Assembly (NCBI GenBank): GCA_034336665.1
Contig: JAPFBE010000003.1
Coordinates: forward strand, 15,106,360 to 15,170,359
Reading direction: 5' to 3'
DNA: 64,000 nt
DNA from: Luscinia megarhynchos
Lineage: Eukaryota > Chordata > Aves > Passeriformes > Turdidae
Shown here piece after piece: positions 38,583 to 51,573 of this stretch. Under the pieces are notes generated by a model. It worked only from the letters and a program-made list of their open reading frames with translations, searched no databases and was not told the origin of the DNA. Each line of letters begins with the position of its first letter. Positions within the stretch are counted from its first letter, which is position 1. Made by a program: the position numbers and the translations under genes.

Positions 38583-39111
38583 GCAAGGACCAGGGCAGTG
38601 ATTGTCCCCCTGTAAATGGCACTGATGAGGCTGCAGCTCAAGTCCTATATCCATTTCCAGACCCATCACTACAAGAAAGATGTTGAGGGGACTAGAGCGT
38701 GTCCAGAGAAAGGCAACAGACCTGGGGAAGGGTCTGGAGAGAAAGTCAGTGAGTAGCAGCTGGGTCTCTTTAGCCTGGAGGAAAGGTGGCTCAGGGGAGA
38801 CTTTATCACTCTACCTGAAAGGAGGTTTTAGCCAGGTGGGGGTTGGACTCTTCTGGCAGGCAACCAGGGACGGGAGTAGGGGAAATGATTTCAAGCTGTG
38901 TCAGGGGAGGTTCAGGTTAGATATTAGAAAGAATTTCTTCACTGAAATGGTTGTCAAGCATTGGCATAGGCTCCCTCAAGAAGAAGTGGAGTCATCACTC
39001 CTGGATATGTTCAAGAAATGGCTGCTTTAGTTAACAGGGTGGGGTTCAGTCAAAGATTGGACTCGGTGATCTTGAAGTCTTTTCCAACCTGAACAATTTT
39101 ATGATTCAGTG
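38583..39111 (+). mobile_element. CR1 LINE 3' end, plus orientation
   Basis: The best-preserved CR1 here. AGGACCAGGGCAGTGATTGT opens it. It continues with CTAGAGCGTGTCCAGAGAAA near 38691, CTGAAAGGAGGTTTTAGCCA near 38815, and AGAAAGAATTTCTTCACTGA near 38927. The end is TTTTCCAACCTGAACAATTT plus ATGATTCAGTGA. It is 5'-truncated to about 530 bp, in the same orientation as MAP7D2. The element brings no intact reading frame. Confidence 0.93.
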
Positions 39112-42100
39112 AAAAGGACATACGTTTGGATGGATAAAGTTAAAATGCTGCAACAGATTAAATAGTTTGAAATAAACTAGTTGTCATACTCAGGCATAGC
39201 ATTGTATTTAAGTGTATGATTAAATAAATTCAGGCCTTAAACAAAATCCTAAATCAGGCAAATCAGGTTGTGTGGCTTAGGTGTAAATTTCCCTGATTTT
39301 AGGCAGGTCAACACTTACCTCCTAGCTTTAAAGAGCTGTGATGTCACCTCCCTCCCATGTGTCAGACAGCTGCCTGCTCCAGCTGTAACCTGCCAAACCA
39401 CTCCAAGGCAGAGGTGATGGTGCAGAAGTGCTGTAGTGTTGGATGTGCTGCTTGGGGTCCTTACTTTCCTTGCACTAGCAGTGCACAGGGTGACCCTCCA
39501 CACCTCTCTGCCCTGCCCAGTCAGTCTGCAGTCCCCTTTTCAGGGCAGGCAAGGAGGTGAGGGGTCTGCTGTGCCTTTGTGCAAACGTGAAATAGAAATC
39601 CCCAGATAGGATCTGCTGCTACCAGGCTTGAGCTATTTTGGTTTATGCACGCTCTGGATTGCGTGTATCTACACACAATTTAGTAATTCTGTTCCCAAGG
39701 CCAAATATTTCTACTTGAAGCTATTTTGGTACAGTGAGTAGGATGAAAATTTTCTTACTAAGCTTTAAAAAAAGTCAGAAAACAACCTAGTATTTTCAAA
39801 TACCACACTTGAGTGTGTGACAGACTTGCTGGGTGAGTAATCTACATGAGTTATCCATAGAATACTCATCACCTTGGTATTGGAATACTAAATCACGCGT
39901 GCTGTAGGTTCACAGGCTCTGTAGGGACTCTGATGCCTTGTTTGCCTCTCAGGTGCCAGCAGCCCTGCAGCATAGCTGCACACTGCTGTGACATTAAATT
40001 GAGTAGGTAATTCTTCCAAATAGATTTCAGAGGGGCAGTCTGAACATGAGCCTTGCTGCAGCAGTGTGGAGGTATTTCCAGCTGTCACAGGCAGCAAGCT
40101 GTCCCCTTGGAGACACAGCCTTGCATGTGGCCATTAATGGATTTCTGCACCTGCACAGAGCCTTCCTGATTTGGGCTGGGGCAATCCAAGTGTACAGATC
40201 CTTTGCAGGATGAAGGTACATCTACAGACCTCCCTCACTCCTGGAGCACATCTGATATGCCATGGCTACAGTAAGTCGTTTTTTGCTGTAGAAGTTAAAA
40301 AGCAGAGCTCTTACACTTCAAACCGCAACTACTTACAAAAATCCCATAATTATGTCTTGGCATGGTAATGTCTTAATTTCTTTTAAATAAATTGACTCCC
40401 CAGGAAAAGCTGTTATACTGAGAATGAGTTTCGTTTGTCATTTACAAATAAGTGAATTTCATAACAGCTTGAATGCCTTATGTTGAGCTGCTTTTTTCTG
40501 ATTTAATGAATAATGAAAGAACTGGAGGACACTTCATGGTGGGTTTTTTGTTTTGTTTTTTAGTTGCATAATTTGATAAACCTAATAGATTTTAATAATT
40601 ATGAAGTCAGAGACAAGCTCCTGTTGCCCAAATCAGTATCCCACATGTTGTGAAACAAATAGGTGTGATCCACACTTCCTCAAGCCAGTTGACTAGGCAT
40701 ATATATAAAATTATGAAGATCCATTCCAGTTGCAAAAAATTGGGTATTTTTGTAAGGAAATTAGATTCTGAGCACCAGAAGGCAGTTATCAAAAATACCA
40801 TTTGCTCGGCTGCTGTAAGCTGGCCCAGTTCCTCTCCTGTGGCTTGGATCTTGAAATGAAAGTAATAGAGTTACTTCTCACACTGCTGTGTTCCAATCAG
40901 ATATGTAGCTATGCTGATTATCATTACTTAAATGTGCCTGGTTTTGATTGCCCTATTGCCCTAGGAAAATAATGCCCCAGTATGTTGGTTATTTTTATTA
41001 CTGAATTTGAAGCTGCTGTAGCATAGAACCAATAGCATCCAAATTATCTCCTCTGCTATAATTATGTATAGTAGATGAGTGCCTAGTACTACTCACTGCA
41101 AAAGGGAATTTTGTTCTGAAATTGCCTGTAAAGTGCTATGAAAACATTCCTTTAGCAAAGAGGCAATTTTCTTTTTCAAGGACTGTGTGCAGGCTCACTC
41201 CAAATTAGCTGCATTAAGGTAATCACAATATTCACCAAGTAAAAACAGTGTATGTTTTGTGTACAGATGCTCAAGGGCATCCTTTTGTATTGAAATGATG
41301 GCTGCAGAACTAGTGACTGAAAGAACTCTTTTTTTGTGGGTGGATTTTTGATGTAGGTTTTATGTTGGGGTTTTTGTTTTGTTTTTGAAAAAGTTTTATT
41401 CTGAAATTATTTATAAAGGAGCATATCTGCAAAGCTGGCTACTTTCCTTCATCTTGCTTTCAGTGATGTAGTGCAATAATGTGAAGCTTTTAATTGGCCT
41501 GTAAGTTGGGACTGTGCTGGTGTGTTAGCTCCTTTTGCTTGCTGAACCAGCAATAATCTCCCTAAATTGTTCTGCTCGCTCAGTTCTCACAGCTGACAGG
41601 GAGAGCCTGCAGCGCCCGCAGCCTGCCCGCAAGGACCCTGAGCCATTCCCCTCTCCTGATCCCATTTATCAGGGGAGAGTTTTTTTACAACTTTACAAAG
41701 CTTTTCTACTCAAGCCTGTCGCCCTCAGTTTCTGAGCATTGCATTGAAGTGGCTTTGGTATCCAAAGACTTACTTTGAAAAGTGGGGTATGAAGAAGAAA
41801 TTATGGTTGTCTGTGTAGCATGACAAGATGTTGTTTAGAAGGTGGCAAATAAGGCTTGAAAGCAGAGATTTGAGGACTCAAATGGTAATTTCACAGAATT
41901 AAATGTCTTTGCAGATGAGTATAGGTGGAGTGAAAAATGGAAGAAATATTTTTTGAAGGGAGTTCAGAGACTATCAAGACGATCATCCTTTAGCCAAGGA
42001 TGAGAAAGGGAGATGATTTTCCATTATATCATAGTTATAATCTTACTGGTGTGTTATTTCTAAATGATGTAATAGTTTCCATTTATAATCTCAAAGTTAT

Positions 42101-43974
42101 AAGTGATTTTTGTGTTTTATGAAATAAAGTGTACATTTTAAAAAGAAATACATATTGGACTTACTGGTTGTATAAGTAGAAACAAACTGAGAATTATGCC
42201 CAAAGAGGCAATGAACAAACTTAAGAAGATCCATTTGAAGTTAACGTTATAGTGCTTACACTTTAAAAAGTCATCTGTACCTTTCTACCTCTCATGGAAA
42301 ACATAAAACCAGATAGAGTTAGGATTTTGACTAATGCCACAAGATAAGCCAACTTTAGTCATAATAAAAGGGATGCCCAGTACATCATCTATGTATCCTT
42401 TAATCCTTTTAGATGAAAACATACTGATATTGTTCTAGGCTGGGCCAGGTCATTGCAAGGATATTCAGATATGCCAAATAGTTGCAAATTACTTTGATAT
42501 CATGTTGGGGTGTGTGTTATGATTTAAGAACTAATCAGAAGTACTTTGTAAAAGCTAATTCAGTCTTTGCTTTAAGGTAGTTCTTGTTTACTGACATTAC
42601 TTTCTAATGTTTTGAACTTCATTTTTATATTTCCTTGTTTCTTAAGCAGTCAAATATCAATGCTTATATACAACTGAAGTGTAAGGTAAGGCTTGCAGAA
42701 AACACTTCAAGTTAAATTTCACTTGTTCTTTTGATTGCCATATTTCCTTTAGCCAAACCATTTCAATTGATCTTGAAGAGATGGTGTTAATATTCTCTTC
42801 ATAGCTTTAACTGTTACAGTTACGAGAGAATTATTTATTGAAGAGTTTTTAACTAGTTATAACAAATTAATGATGTTTTTAAGTATCATCCTATGTACAT
42901 TTTGATGAAGATATGACTTGGAAGTTTAAAAATAGAGGTATTACATGTATTTTAGAATTCAGTAGAACTTGATTTTATGGAAGTGTGCTATTGGTGTGCA
43001 CTTTTTATATTGGAAATCATGTAATCTAGAATTCTGAGGCATAAAATTCAACAGATGGTTTCTAAAAGCCCTATATGATTTAGGATCAGTTTGGATTTTA
43101 ATTTTGTGGCTGAATAATAATCCCTTAGTGAAGTTTGAATGATGGAGGGATCATAAGGAGAATTCTTAAATGTAAAGTAAGAACAGTTTTTTATTTGAGG
43201 ATTTATATCCCATTTCTAAGCTTAGGCTACTTTTATTGAATATTTTGTTATTTCAGTAGTACTGAAAGCTCTATATTGACATTTGGATACTGATTAATAA
43301 CTGTCATTTTTTCATCAAATATTTCTGGACTAATTTGGTTCAAAAAGAAAAATAAACCTATTTTCCCAGTCAGTTGAATGCAAAATATGTTTTTCATTCT
43401 TGTCAGGGAGCACCTAAATAAAAATGTGAGCTTTGAAATATTTATATTTTAATACTGTATAATTCATTTGTTTGCATTGATTCTCTGTTTTCTTCTGTTA
43501 GAAAACAAGTATCAGGTGTACTGGAGAAAATTATGCTTGCACCTCTCTTAAATATAATTGACAATAGTACCTAATCTAGTCAGCTACTGTAAAGAAACAA
43601 TGTTCTTTTCTACTGTCATTTTAAGTCTGTCCTGTTTTCTTAATGGACACTGATGAAAAAGCCAGCAGCGTGCTTTTGTGTTGTGTTCCAAATATGCAAA
43701 AATGCGAGAATTCTTTGACTTACAATTAGCACAACTTGCTCAGATCATTTTGATGCTCCTGACTCGGCTGCTGTCCTGCTTACAATACTCCAGGACCCTG
43801 CTGCAAGTCTGTTCCTAGAGTTTCAGTAGGTGAAGAACATCCACCTCCTGTTTCTGCCCTTTCATCTGTGCTGCAGCCTTTGTCTGCTGCTCACAACTTT
43901 CTTCTTCCCCAGTGGGTATCAGCAGGCACTTGTTTTTATTTTTCTGTTTTTCCTGTTGGAGACCAAGCATTTAA
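39112..43974. other. Intron 1, no further feature
   Basis: Mixed-composition to very AT-rich sequence. The part from about 42000 to 43700 is conspicuously AT-rich and free of repeats. No exon recognised. Confidence 0.5.
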
Positions 43975-44315
43975 CCTGGAGAAGAGAAGGCTCAGGAGGA
44001 CCTCATCCATATTCCAGTACTTAAAGGATACTTAAAGGAACTACAAAGAGAATGGAAGCTCTGTCTTCTCAAGTAGCTACCTGGAGAAAGCAAAAGGGAA
44101 TGGTACCAGGAGAGGCTTTATCTTGATAAAAGAAATACATTTTTTTACAGTGACAACAATAATCACTGTGACAAGCTCCTGAGGGACATGGTGGAGGCCC
44201 TGTCACTGGATGTGTTCAAGATGGGGCTGTACAGGATGGGCTCCCTCTCACATGGAATATTGGGCCAGATGATTTTTTGAGATCCTTTCCTCCCTGGGCA
44301 ATGATGTGGTTGTAT
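43975..44315 (+). mobile_element. Old CR1 LINE fragment, plus orientation
   Basis: GGAGAAGAGAAGGCTCAGGA near 43978 is followed, after a disordered middle, by CAAGCTCCTGAGGGACATGG near 44172, GTGTTCAAGATGGGGCTGTA near 44212 and a decayed tail near 44290-44315. More diverged than the copy at 38.6 kb. Confidence 0.75.
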
Positions 44316-45178
44316 GAACCTAAAACCCTTTAGAGCACAAATGCTAGAAAGCAACAAGCCAACTACATATTTGCAGTACCAAAACTGAAGTTTTGGAGTA
44401 AGAGCTGATGTGTGATTTTTGTAAGGAAAGCCCATGTATGGAGCCGCTCTGGACCAGCCTCATGGCTGGCAGAGGTTGTGGCAAAGCCCATGGATGTGTC
44501 CAAACCACCTTCCCTTGTGAATGGAGTGGTTGGGTGTGGGGGAGAGACTTTATGGTCCTGAAAAATATCTCTCTTCTGGCTGAGGGCTTCTCAAGCTTCC
44601 CAAAAGAGTGAGCACGTGTAGGATGTGTGGGTTTGCTTGCAGCTGGTGTGCTGGAGCGTGCCAGCCTCCTCTGACAGCAGAGTGCTGCTGGCACTGCTGT
44701 GCCCTGCCGAGGATGTCACATCCATCAGCCCTGGCAATCCCTCGGGAGCTTCCTGGGGCAGTTTGAGTCAGGGGAGGTGTGTGCATGGCAGGGTGCTGAA
44801 AGCCACAGGGCTGCAGGAGCAGTGTGCTGGATGTGGCAGATGGCATTCTGTTTGAGGAGTAAGGTTTTGAGGGGAGGCAGGAGCTCATGCAGATTTGTGC
44901 TGAGAAGTGGGAAGGTGTGAGGCATGCTAGAGAAGGGGTGTACTGCATAGGCAGGGAGCTGGTTTTGATGTAACTTGAATTATTTAAAAAAAGAAGGGGA
45001 AAGGTAGGGAGAGGACATCTTTATTTCTTGTTCTTTCTTTAATCACAAAAGAGGAAAATTGCTTAGAATGAGGAGAAACTGCAGAACTCAGCATACTGGT
45101 ACTCTCTACAGCCCAAGTCCATGAAGGTGGGAACAGGTAATGATCCTAGTAACACTGAAGTGTCCTCTCAGAAGCATT
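44316..45178. other. Intron 1, locally GC-rich patch, no gene
   Basis: 44440-44930 is more GC-rich than its surroundings but poor in CpG. Open frames overlap on both strands, which indicates composition rather than coding. No homology recognised. Confidence 0.5.
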
Positions 45179-45216
45179 GTGTGTGTGTATATATATATAT
45201 GTGTGTGTGTGTGTTT
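45179..45216. repeat. (TG)n(TA)n(TG)n microsatellite
   Basis: A GT run, an alternating TA core and a second GT run. A compound dinucleotide repeat likely to vary in length. Confidence 0.93.
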
Positions 45217-48200
45217 CTCAGGTGTATATAAATACAACTTATTTTCTTTGCTAAATAAAGCCTAAAAATAACCATCACTGAAGCTTAATGTGTGTATTGT
45301 TCTTAGCACATCAAAATTCTTAACATGGCTATAGCATGCTCAGTGCTGTCCATTTGGCCAATTCCCCCTCTGCCTTGCTCAAGGAGATTGTGGCAATAGT
45401 TTTTCCATTGGTATTTGAGAGAACATTCCTGCCCTTAAGACTATTTCCAAGCCAGGATGCTCATGATTTTCAAGGTTAAAAAGCCTGCCATGAGACCTAC
45501 AATGAATAAACAAACACAGGAGGTGTTTGAAAAGATGGATGTTCACACAGCACTACTATTTGTCACCCTGCTTATAGAAAACTGTTCCAGTTTTCATGGT
45601 TTTTGTTTTTCAATTTCTGTCCTCCCCCTTCAACCATATATATGTATGTGGGAGGAATCTTACTTATCTAGTCATACATAAATCTTTTTCTGAATCTTAC
45701 TATTTACTCTTCATGCTGTAAATCAATCTAAAATGGCTGAGTAAGAGCTAATCCAGATTCTTTGGCTCTTCATATAGCAGTCAGCATTTCTGACAGAACT
45801 CTATCATCAAGAAAAGTAATCTGAATTTAATTATGTGCTCACTGTATAAGGTATATATATTTGCCTAGAAAGACAGTATTTACAGAGTGCTACTCACTGA
45901 TTATTCTATAGAAATTAGCTTTGTATAAATCACACTAATCGACCTATTAATTTTTCTCCAAGTGTGGCAAGTGCTTAGAAAAAAATCTGCATCCACTTCC
46001 AGTGAGAGAAAGGAAGCTCAGTTGCCAGCATCACTATCTGCAGATGTATTTGTCCAAAGTAATTTTGATTGTAACTGAATAGCCTCTATTCACACATTTT
46101 TTATATTCATGAGAGGAGGGAAACATACATGATCTCTTCAAATGGTGTTTAGGAATGTTGTCTTTGAGATTATCATGCTCTTTGCTGAAGTGGTTGTCAG
46201 AAACCTCCTTAAGAGCTCCTCTTCAAGAGAGAGAAGGAAATCATTGTGGCTTGTCTGTGGCAGTGGCAGTTAGAGACAAGACTCAGGAGAGGCTGTACTT
46301 TACTTTTTATTCAAAATAAACCCTGCAGAGTGTTTTCTGAAAACAGCTCTTAGTGCTGACTGTGGAATTACAATTGAAAAGAAGAATGATTTTGTTTCCC
46401 TGCTATTGTTTTTCTCAGCTGCACTGTGCAGGATATTGTCTCCCATCTGGCTAGATCTTTATGATATTAATAATGAGAGTTGTTTGCAAAGCAGGCTGAT
46501 TTCATTTTCACATTGAGTGCTTCCTATTTTCAAACTGAAACCTTTCATATTTCCTCCTGGCTTTACCTTTATCAATTTCAGAACTTGCTGTGTTTGTATG
46601 GGGTTGTCCTGTTTTGTTTTGTTTTCATTAATATGTGGATCTTTAACTGGGTTTTGATAGACCTATCACCTTGGACTTTTAGAGGTGCAATTTTATTAGC
46701 CGGGTAGCCCTGATCTTTTAGCTGCAATGCCATGATGGATTACATGGGGTAGGAATCTGCCCTTCAGCAGGTGTCTGTTCAAAACACCCTTCATCCTAAG
46801 CCTTGCTTTTTAAAGTGGCAAAATAAAAAAACTTCATTTCATCACTCAAAACCTGATGATTCTTATTGACCTTCCAGCCTTTAGTTTGGGGAAATGTTGA
46901 TGAGGAGTATGTCCAAAAATCTAGGAAGAAGGTGAGAGGTTAATACAAAGTGAGGTAGAGGAAACCAAAACATAGCTGCAGAGGTTTAACATTTTCTTTC
47001 CCCTGAAATTGTTTTTATCTGATCAGTTCTCACTTATTAAGCAGGAGTGGCTGCTGGTTTCTTGGGATGTGCATTATGGAGCAGAATAACTTTTCCTTCC
47101 CTTTTTTTAGCAGCTGGTGGCCTCTGTGCAGTGAGCAAATGGATGGTTTGCCTGCTTCTGGTTACTTGTGCACCAGCAGCCATTTCTGTGTGTTAAAATT
47201 GTTCATTTATGAACCTCTTATGTATAAAGTATTTGACCCAGCATGACCATAGGTGTGGGTAGTGGGCATGTGTTACTTATTAAGATAGAAATAGAAGAAT
47301 GTAATGCCAGTTTAAACAGTTAAATTTTCTGTCAAAAGAACTTCACACTTTATAATCTTATTAAAAAAACAGGAGAAGTAATTATCACTATACAAATCTT
47401 GTTTTGTTTTAAACCAATTCACATAAGAGTTGAACTTGATGAGACATTTATGTTTAAAAACACCTGAAACCTGGTACACTATTTGCTATTGACATAGCTG
47501 TTGTTTTACTCAGTTGTTATCTAGTGGTCAGATGAGTTATCTATCTATTACCTTTTTTTGTTGTTGTTGAATTGTTGTTCTATGTGGTGAAAAATCATCC
47601 TATTTTATGCCGGTTAGTGATTCTAGGAAGCCAGAAGTGGAAAAGAGCATGGAGGTTTCTGTTGCAGTGAAAAGGATGGGACATAAAAAGGAGCCTGGGA
47701 GCAAGTCAGAGTTTACTGGTGCAGTGGTTTTGCAGGGCTGTTCAGTGGTGGTGTGCAGCCTGTGCTCTCCATGTACGGTGAGGGAGCTCCTGGGCTGTGA
47801 GCAGAGATGTGGAGCTGAGCACTTGGATGCTTCTCTTATGTGAAACAAAGGAGTGATTCAGAGTTTTGTGCATTGGCAGTAATGCAGCACAGTTTCTGTG
47901 TTCTCTCCCCTAGCACTGCAGAGTGGGCAGAGCAGTGCCATGCCAGTAGGGTGGGCAGCTGAGTCCAGGGACCCAGCTGAGATGGACTGGAGATGGGCCT
48001 GCCAGCAACATAGTCTGGAGGTACAGCCAGTCTGCAACTTCAGTTTGGATGTATCCATATGGCATTGGCCCCTTCTCCATACCAGAGGTGTCTTCAAGGG
48101 AGTGGTGTCCTGTGTAAAGCCCTCCTAATAAAAGAGTTAATGTGCAGGGCACACGGGTGCAAGGTAGTTTCAGTGTCTGCCCAAAACTCTCATGCAGTCC

Positions 48201-49429
48201 AATAGATCTGTTACTGCATGGGTGGTCAGGGTACTTGGATCTTGGCTTTTGTGGGGACTTCCGAGATTCTGGTGCATTTTGTTTTTTGTTTTGCTTGCAA
48301 ATTTCTTTGGATTAACCCCTTCTGTTGTCCAGTTTCCGTGCAGTTTGTAAAAAGTATCTATTTATAGTTAAGGGGTTACCATGTAGTTTTTAATACCTTT
48401 AGCAACTATTTATCACTTCTAATTTAGTTTACATTGCATAATAATGGAAAATTATTTTAGTTTATCATATGAAACTTACCTGCTACAGCCTATATATTTC
48501 TGAGGTAGAACTAGCAAAAGGATATGTTTATATGTGGTAAATCCTAAATAACTATATTGCAAACAGGAAAAAAAAAAGTGATGAAAAAAACAGTCTAACC
48601 TGAATAAACTTGGTAGATTGCTGGAAGATAAAGTTAGTTCATTAATAGTTGTATGGCATTTCCACAGTTGTGTTGCAGATTTGCACAGGTTTATCCCTGA
48701 TGTATAGCTGAGAAGATATTTTTTAAATAAAAACTTCTTTAGTTTTGTAGGATCCAGAATAGGAATGTTTTAAGTAATTGATGAGGTTTTTGGCATGAGG
48801 AAAGTTTTTAATGTGTCTCTACTGTGTAGATGTAATGCCAGCTCTGGCAGAGGTGAACAGTCTCACTGGAAACCACAGTGAGACACTAAGGGCAAATATA
48901 AGGAGTAAATTATAAATAGATACTCAGACACTGAATTACTGAACATGCAGGATTTAATGATGCAAAGGTCAGGAACTTGAAGTGCTATAAAAACTAGAGC
49001 TTTCTTACTGGTTTTGGGACATGAAAAGAAAAATAGATAGGAAAGAGCATAGTTTGGGATTTAATGTTGATATTGGGGCAGGGAAAAGTGATGAGATGGG
49101 TTGTTACAAGAATTAAAACAGGATTATTTTACTATTTTTTTGGTGCAAAGTTTTAAGCTTTTGACTGTAAGTTCCTACACTTTCGGTGCCAAATAAAGCT
49201 ACATTTGTTTTATTTGCAGGATCAGTCAGGTTAAATTTTTTGCCAGTAGTTGTTTTATTATAAACCACAACTGCAGCACATCAGAAAAGAGGGAGGGGAG
49301 GAACAAAGAATAAGAGAAAATTTAAAAGTAAATTTTAAATAGAAAATAGCAGCTAACCCATATACAGGCTAATTGTAGATTTACAAAGTCTAAACACACA
49401 TTAGAAGGAATTAAGCCAGCTAGTCTCTG
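45217..49429. other. Intron 1, no further feature
   Basis: Mixed AT-rich sequence, with a more GC-rich stretch around 47600-48150 that has open frames on both strands but no recognisable protein. No transposon seen. Confidence 0.5.
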
Positions 49430-49760
49430 TCTTCCAAAATGTATAATTACATTGTATTACAAGTAGATAATTTAATTGCTAAATCATTATTCAAGTGTTT
49501 TCAAAATGAATTAGACAAAGTATTGCCTGCCAAGCGTGTGCGACCTTCAATTCCTCGCGTTCATCACGCATTTATCTCTGTCGAAGAGCTTTCTTTTTAT
49601 CCCCATGAACTCATCCACACCACGTGTTACTAGACTATGGCATAGCATTAAATAAATCTGTTAAATTAAATTAAAAGAGGCTGTGTGATTAGATTTGGTG
49701 AATTCAGTGTGGCATCTCACACAGGAGAAGGTTGAGTGGAAATTCAGGCATCTTTAATCT
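49430..49760. promoter_or_regulatory. Candidate conserved non-coding element
   Basis: An AT-rich segment with homeodomain-like TAATTG/ATCATTA motifs and, at 49534-49626, seven CpG dinucleotides in under 100 bp, where the surrounding intron has almost none. It also contains a palindromic E-box CACGTG at 49621-49626. CpGs kept in a methylation-prone intron suggest constraint or an unmethylated enhancer. The open frame across it has no recognisable protein. This is an inference without alignment. Confidence 0.4.
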
Positions 49761-51487
49761 TAATACATTTATGTACATTCACATGTTCAAATAATTATCT
49801 TTGTTTCCTTTTAGAGCTTGGTGTGTTTCCTGCAAATATTTTTTTCAAACTCATCTGTCAGCCTCCACTTTTTTAGCTATATAGTGAAGTTTTGATAACC
49901 TGCAAGCACTCAGCTTCTCATTCTGCTTTTTATAAATATCCCAAAAGACATTACCACTGAAAATTTTTCTGCCATTATTATTGGTCAGTTTATCTTGGCA
50001 GTTTAGCATTGTGACACTGGATTAAACTTCTTTTACAGTTTCCTGTCTTATATGTTGTCTGCGCCTTTCTTTAAGCTTGTCAGTTTAAATGTCAGGCAGT
50101 TAATTAGATAAATATCAGTATAGCATAGCATCATACTTCTTTTTCCTGGAATATTTAAGCTGTGTGTTTAAATTTGTTTTTTGGCTAGTGTCTGCCCTCT
50201 CACTTTTATTGTTACATTTATTCTAGGTGAGTTATTCAGAAAATGTGCAGAAGTAGCTAGAGATTTTCCTCTGAACTATTAGGTTATCAAAAAACATAAT
50301 ATGCAGATTTCTGTATTTGTTGTTTTTAGAAACTTCCATGAGTTTTAATATATTTTTGGAGTTCTTGTGGGTTTTCTTTTTACCCAGGGCCATCATGTTG
50401 TGAGTAGCTAGGACCTTGAAGATAGAAAGCCTTTATTGATGTAGGGCATTGTATACTTAATATGCTGTTTTTCTTGAGGCATGCAAATGAATAAGGATTT
50501 TGATGCAGGTTTTAAGTGTCTTGTTACAATTTCAAGAACTCAGTTGTTTGTATTTCTTAAAAAAGAAATTAAATGTAGAGGATCACACCTATTTGTCCAT
50601 CCTTTTTCTCACCAATAAATTAGCTGTTGAAGCCATCAGTCAGCTTCAACCAAGTTTATCCTAAATGACAATCTAAAGGATGCTATGTTCCTGCAAAGAT
50701 GATAAAACCAGGTGATGCCACAGAATGCAGTAAAAGCTCACTCCTATATTATATGGCCTCAAATTCACCACTTCCAGGAGAGAATTGTTTATGAATGACC
50801 CTGACCTCTGAGAAGACTTCAGTAGAGAATCTGGTGTCAAGGCACAGCCCTGTAAGAAATGAGACTTTTCAGTGCCCTGTAGAGGCTTTTTTGAAGTCAC
50901 TTGTTTGAAGAATTTAAATTACCAGAAAAATAAAAATCTGTGGGCCAGATTTCTAACTCTGCCCTTATTTATGAATGAGAACAGAAATTTGCTTTGCAAA
51001 GTGCCACCAAATCATGTGCAAGAGTATAAAGAGGCAGAATAATAAAGTAATAAAAAATTTTGCCTCGGAACCAAATAGCTTTTCTTACACTGTGAGACCT
51101 TATACCTATGAGAGCTTCTTAATGGATGTCTGTCATTTCGGCCAAATATAAATTACATTTTTTTCTTAAAACATTTCAAATCCTGTTCTGCTCGTTTTGT
51201 GCCCAGAAAGCATCTGGACACCAATGTTGAATTACTGACTCTAGCACTTGCATCTTTCTTATTTGCTTACACTTACAGCTTTGGACTTTGTCCTAAATCA
51301 AGTCAGTCTTCTCCAGATGGCTGGAGGATCAACAGAAGGACTCCAAGAAATGTTGTTCTATAAGTACCTGTATCTTCTTAAAAAATTATGCTGGACCAGT
51401 GTATCTTGTCTTTGCACTGTTACCAGAAGTCATTGCAAAGAAGATACTGTGCTTATGGAGTGGCTGTGTATGTGCAAGGGCTTGTTT
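49761..51487. other. Intron 1, no further feature
   Basis: AT-rich sequence with nothing recognised. Confidence 0.5.
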
Positions 51488-51573
51488 GTGTCTAAAGGCT
51501 CCAAAATGCATGTACCATGGGACCAGCTGAGTGTCTAAAGGCTCTAAAATGCTCATGCCATGGGACCAGCTGA
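51488..51573. repeat. 43-bp tandem duplication
   Basis: Units 51488-51530 and 51531-51573 both begin GTGTCTAAAGGCTC or GTGTCTAAAGGCTCT and both end CCATGGGACCAGCTGA, with few differences between them. A recent local duplication. Confidence 0.95.

Noticed and set aside
44344..44948. Minus-strand frames of 116-132 residues
   Set aside because: Partly over an old CR1 edge and partly in a GC-rich patch; no splice sites or homology recognised.
47600..48152. Open frames of about 75-82 residues on both strands
   Set aside because: Overlapping frames on both strands reflect local GC content; no codon pattern or known protein is seen.
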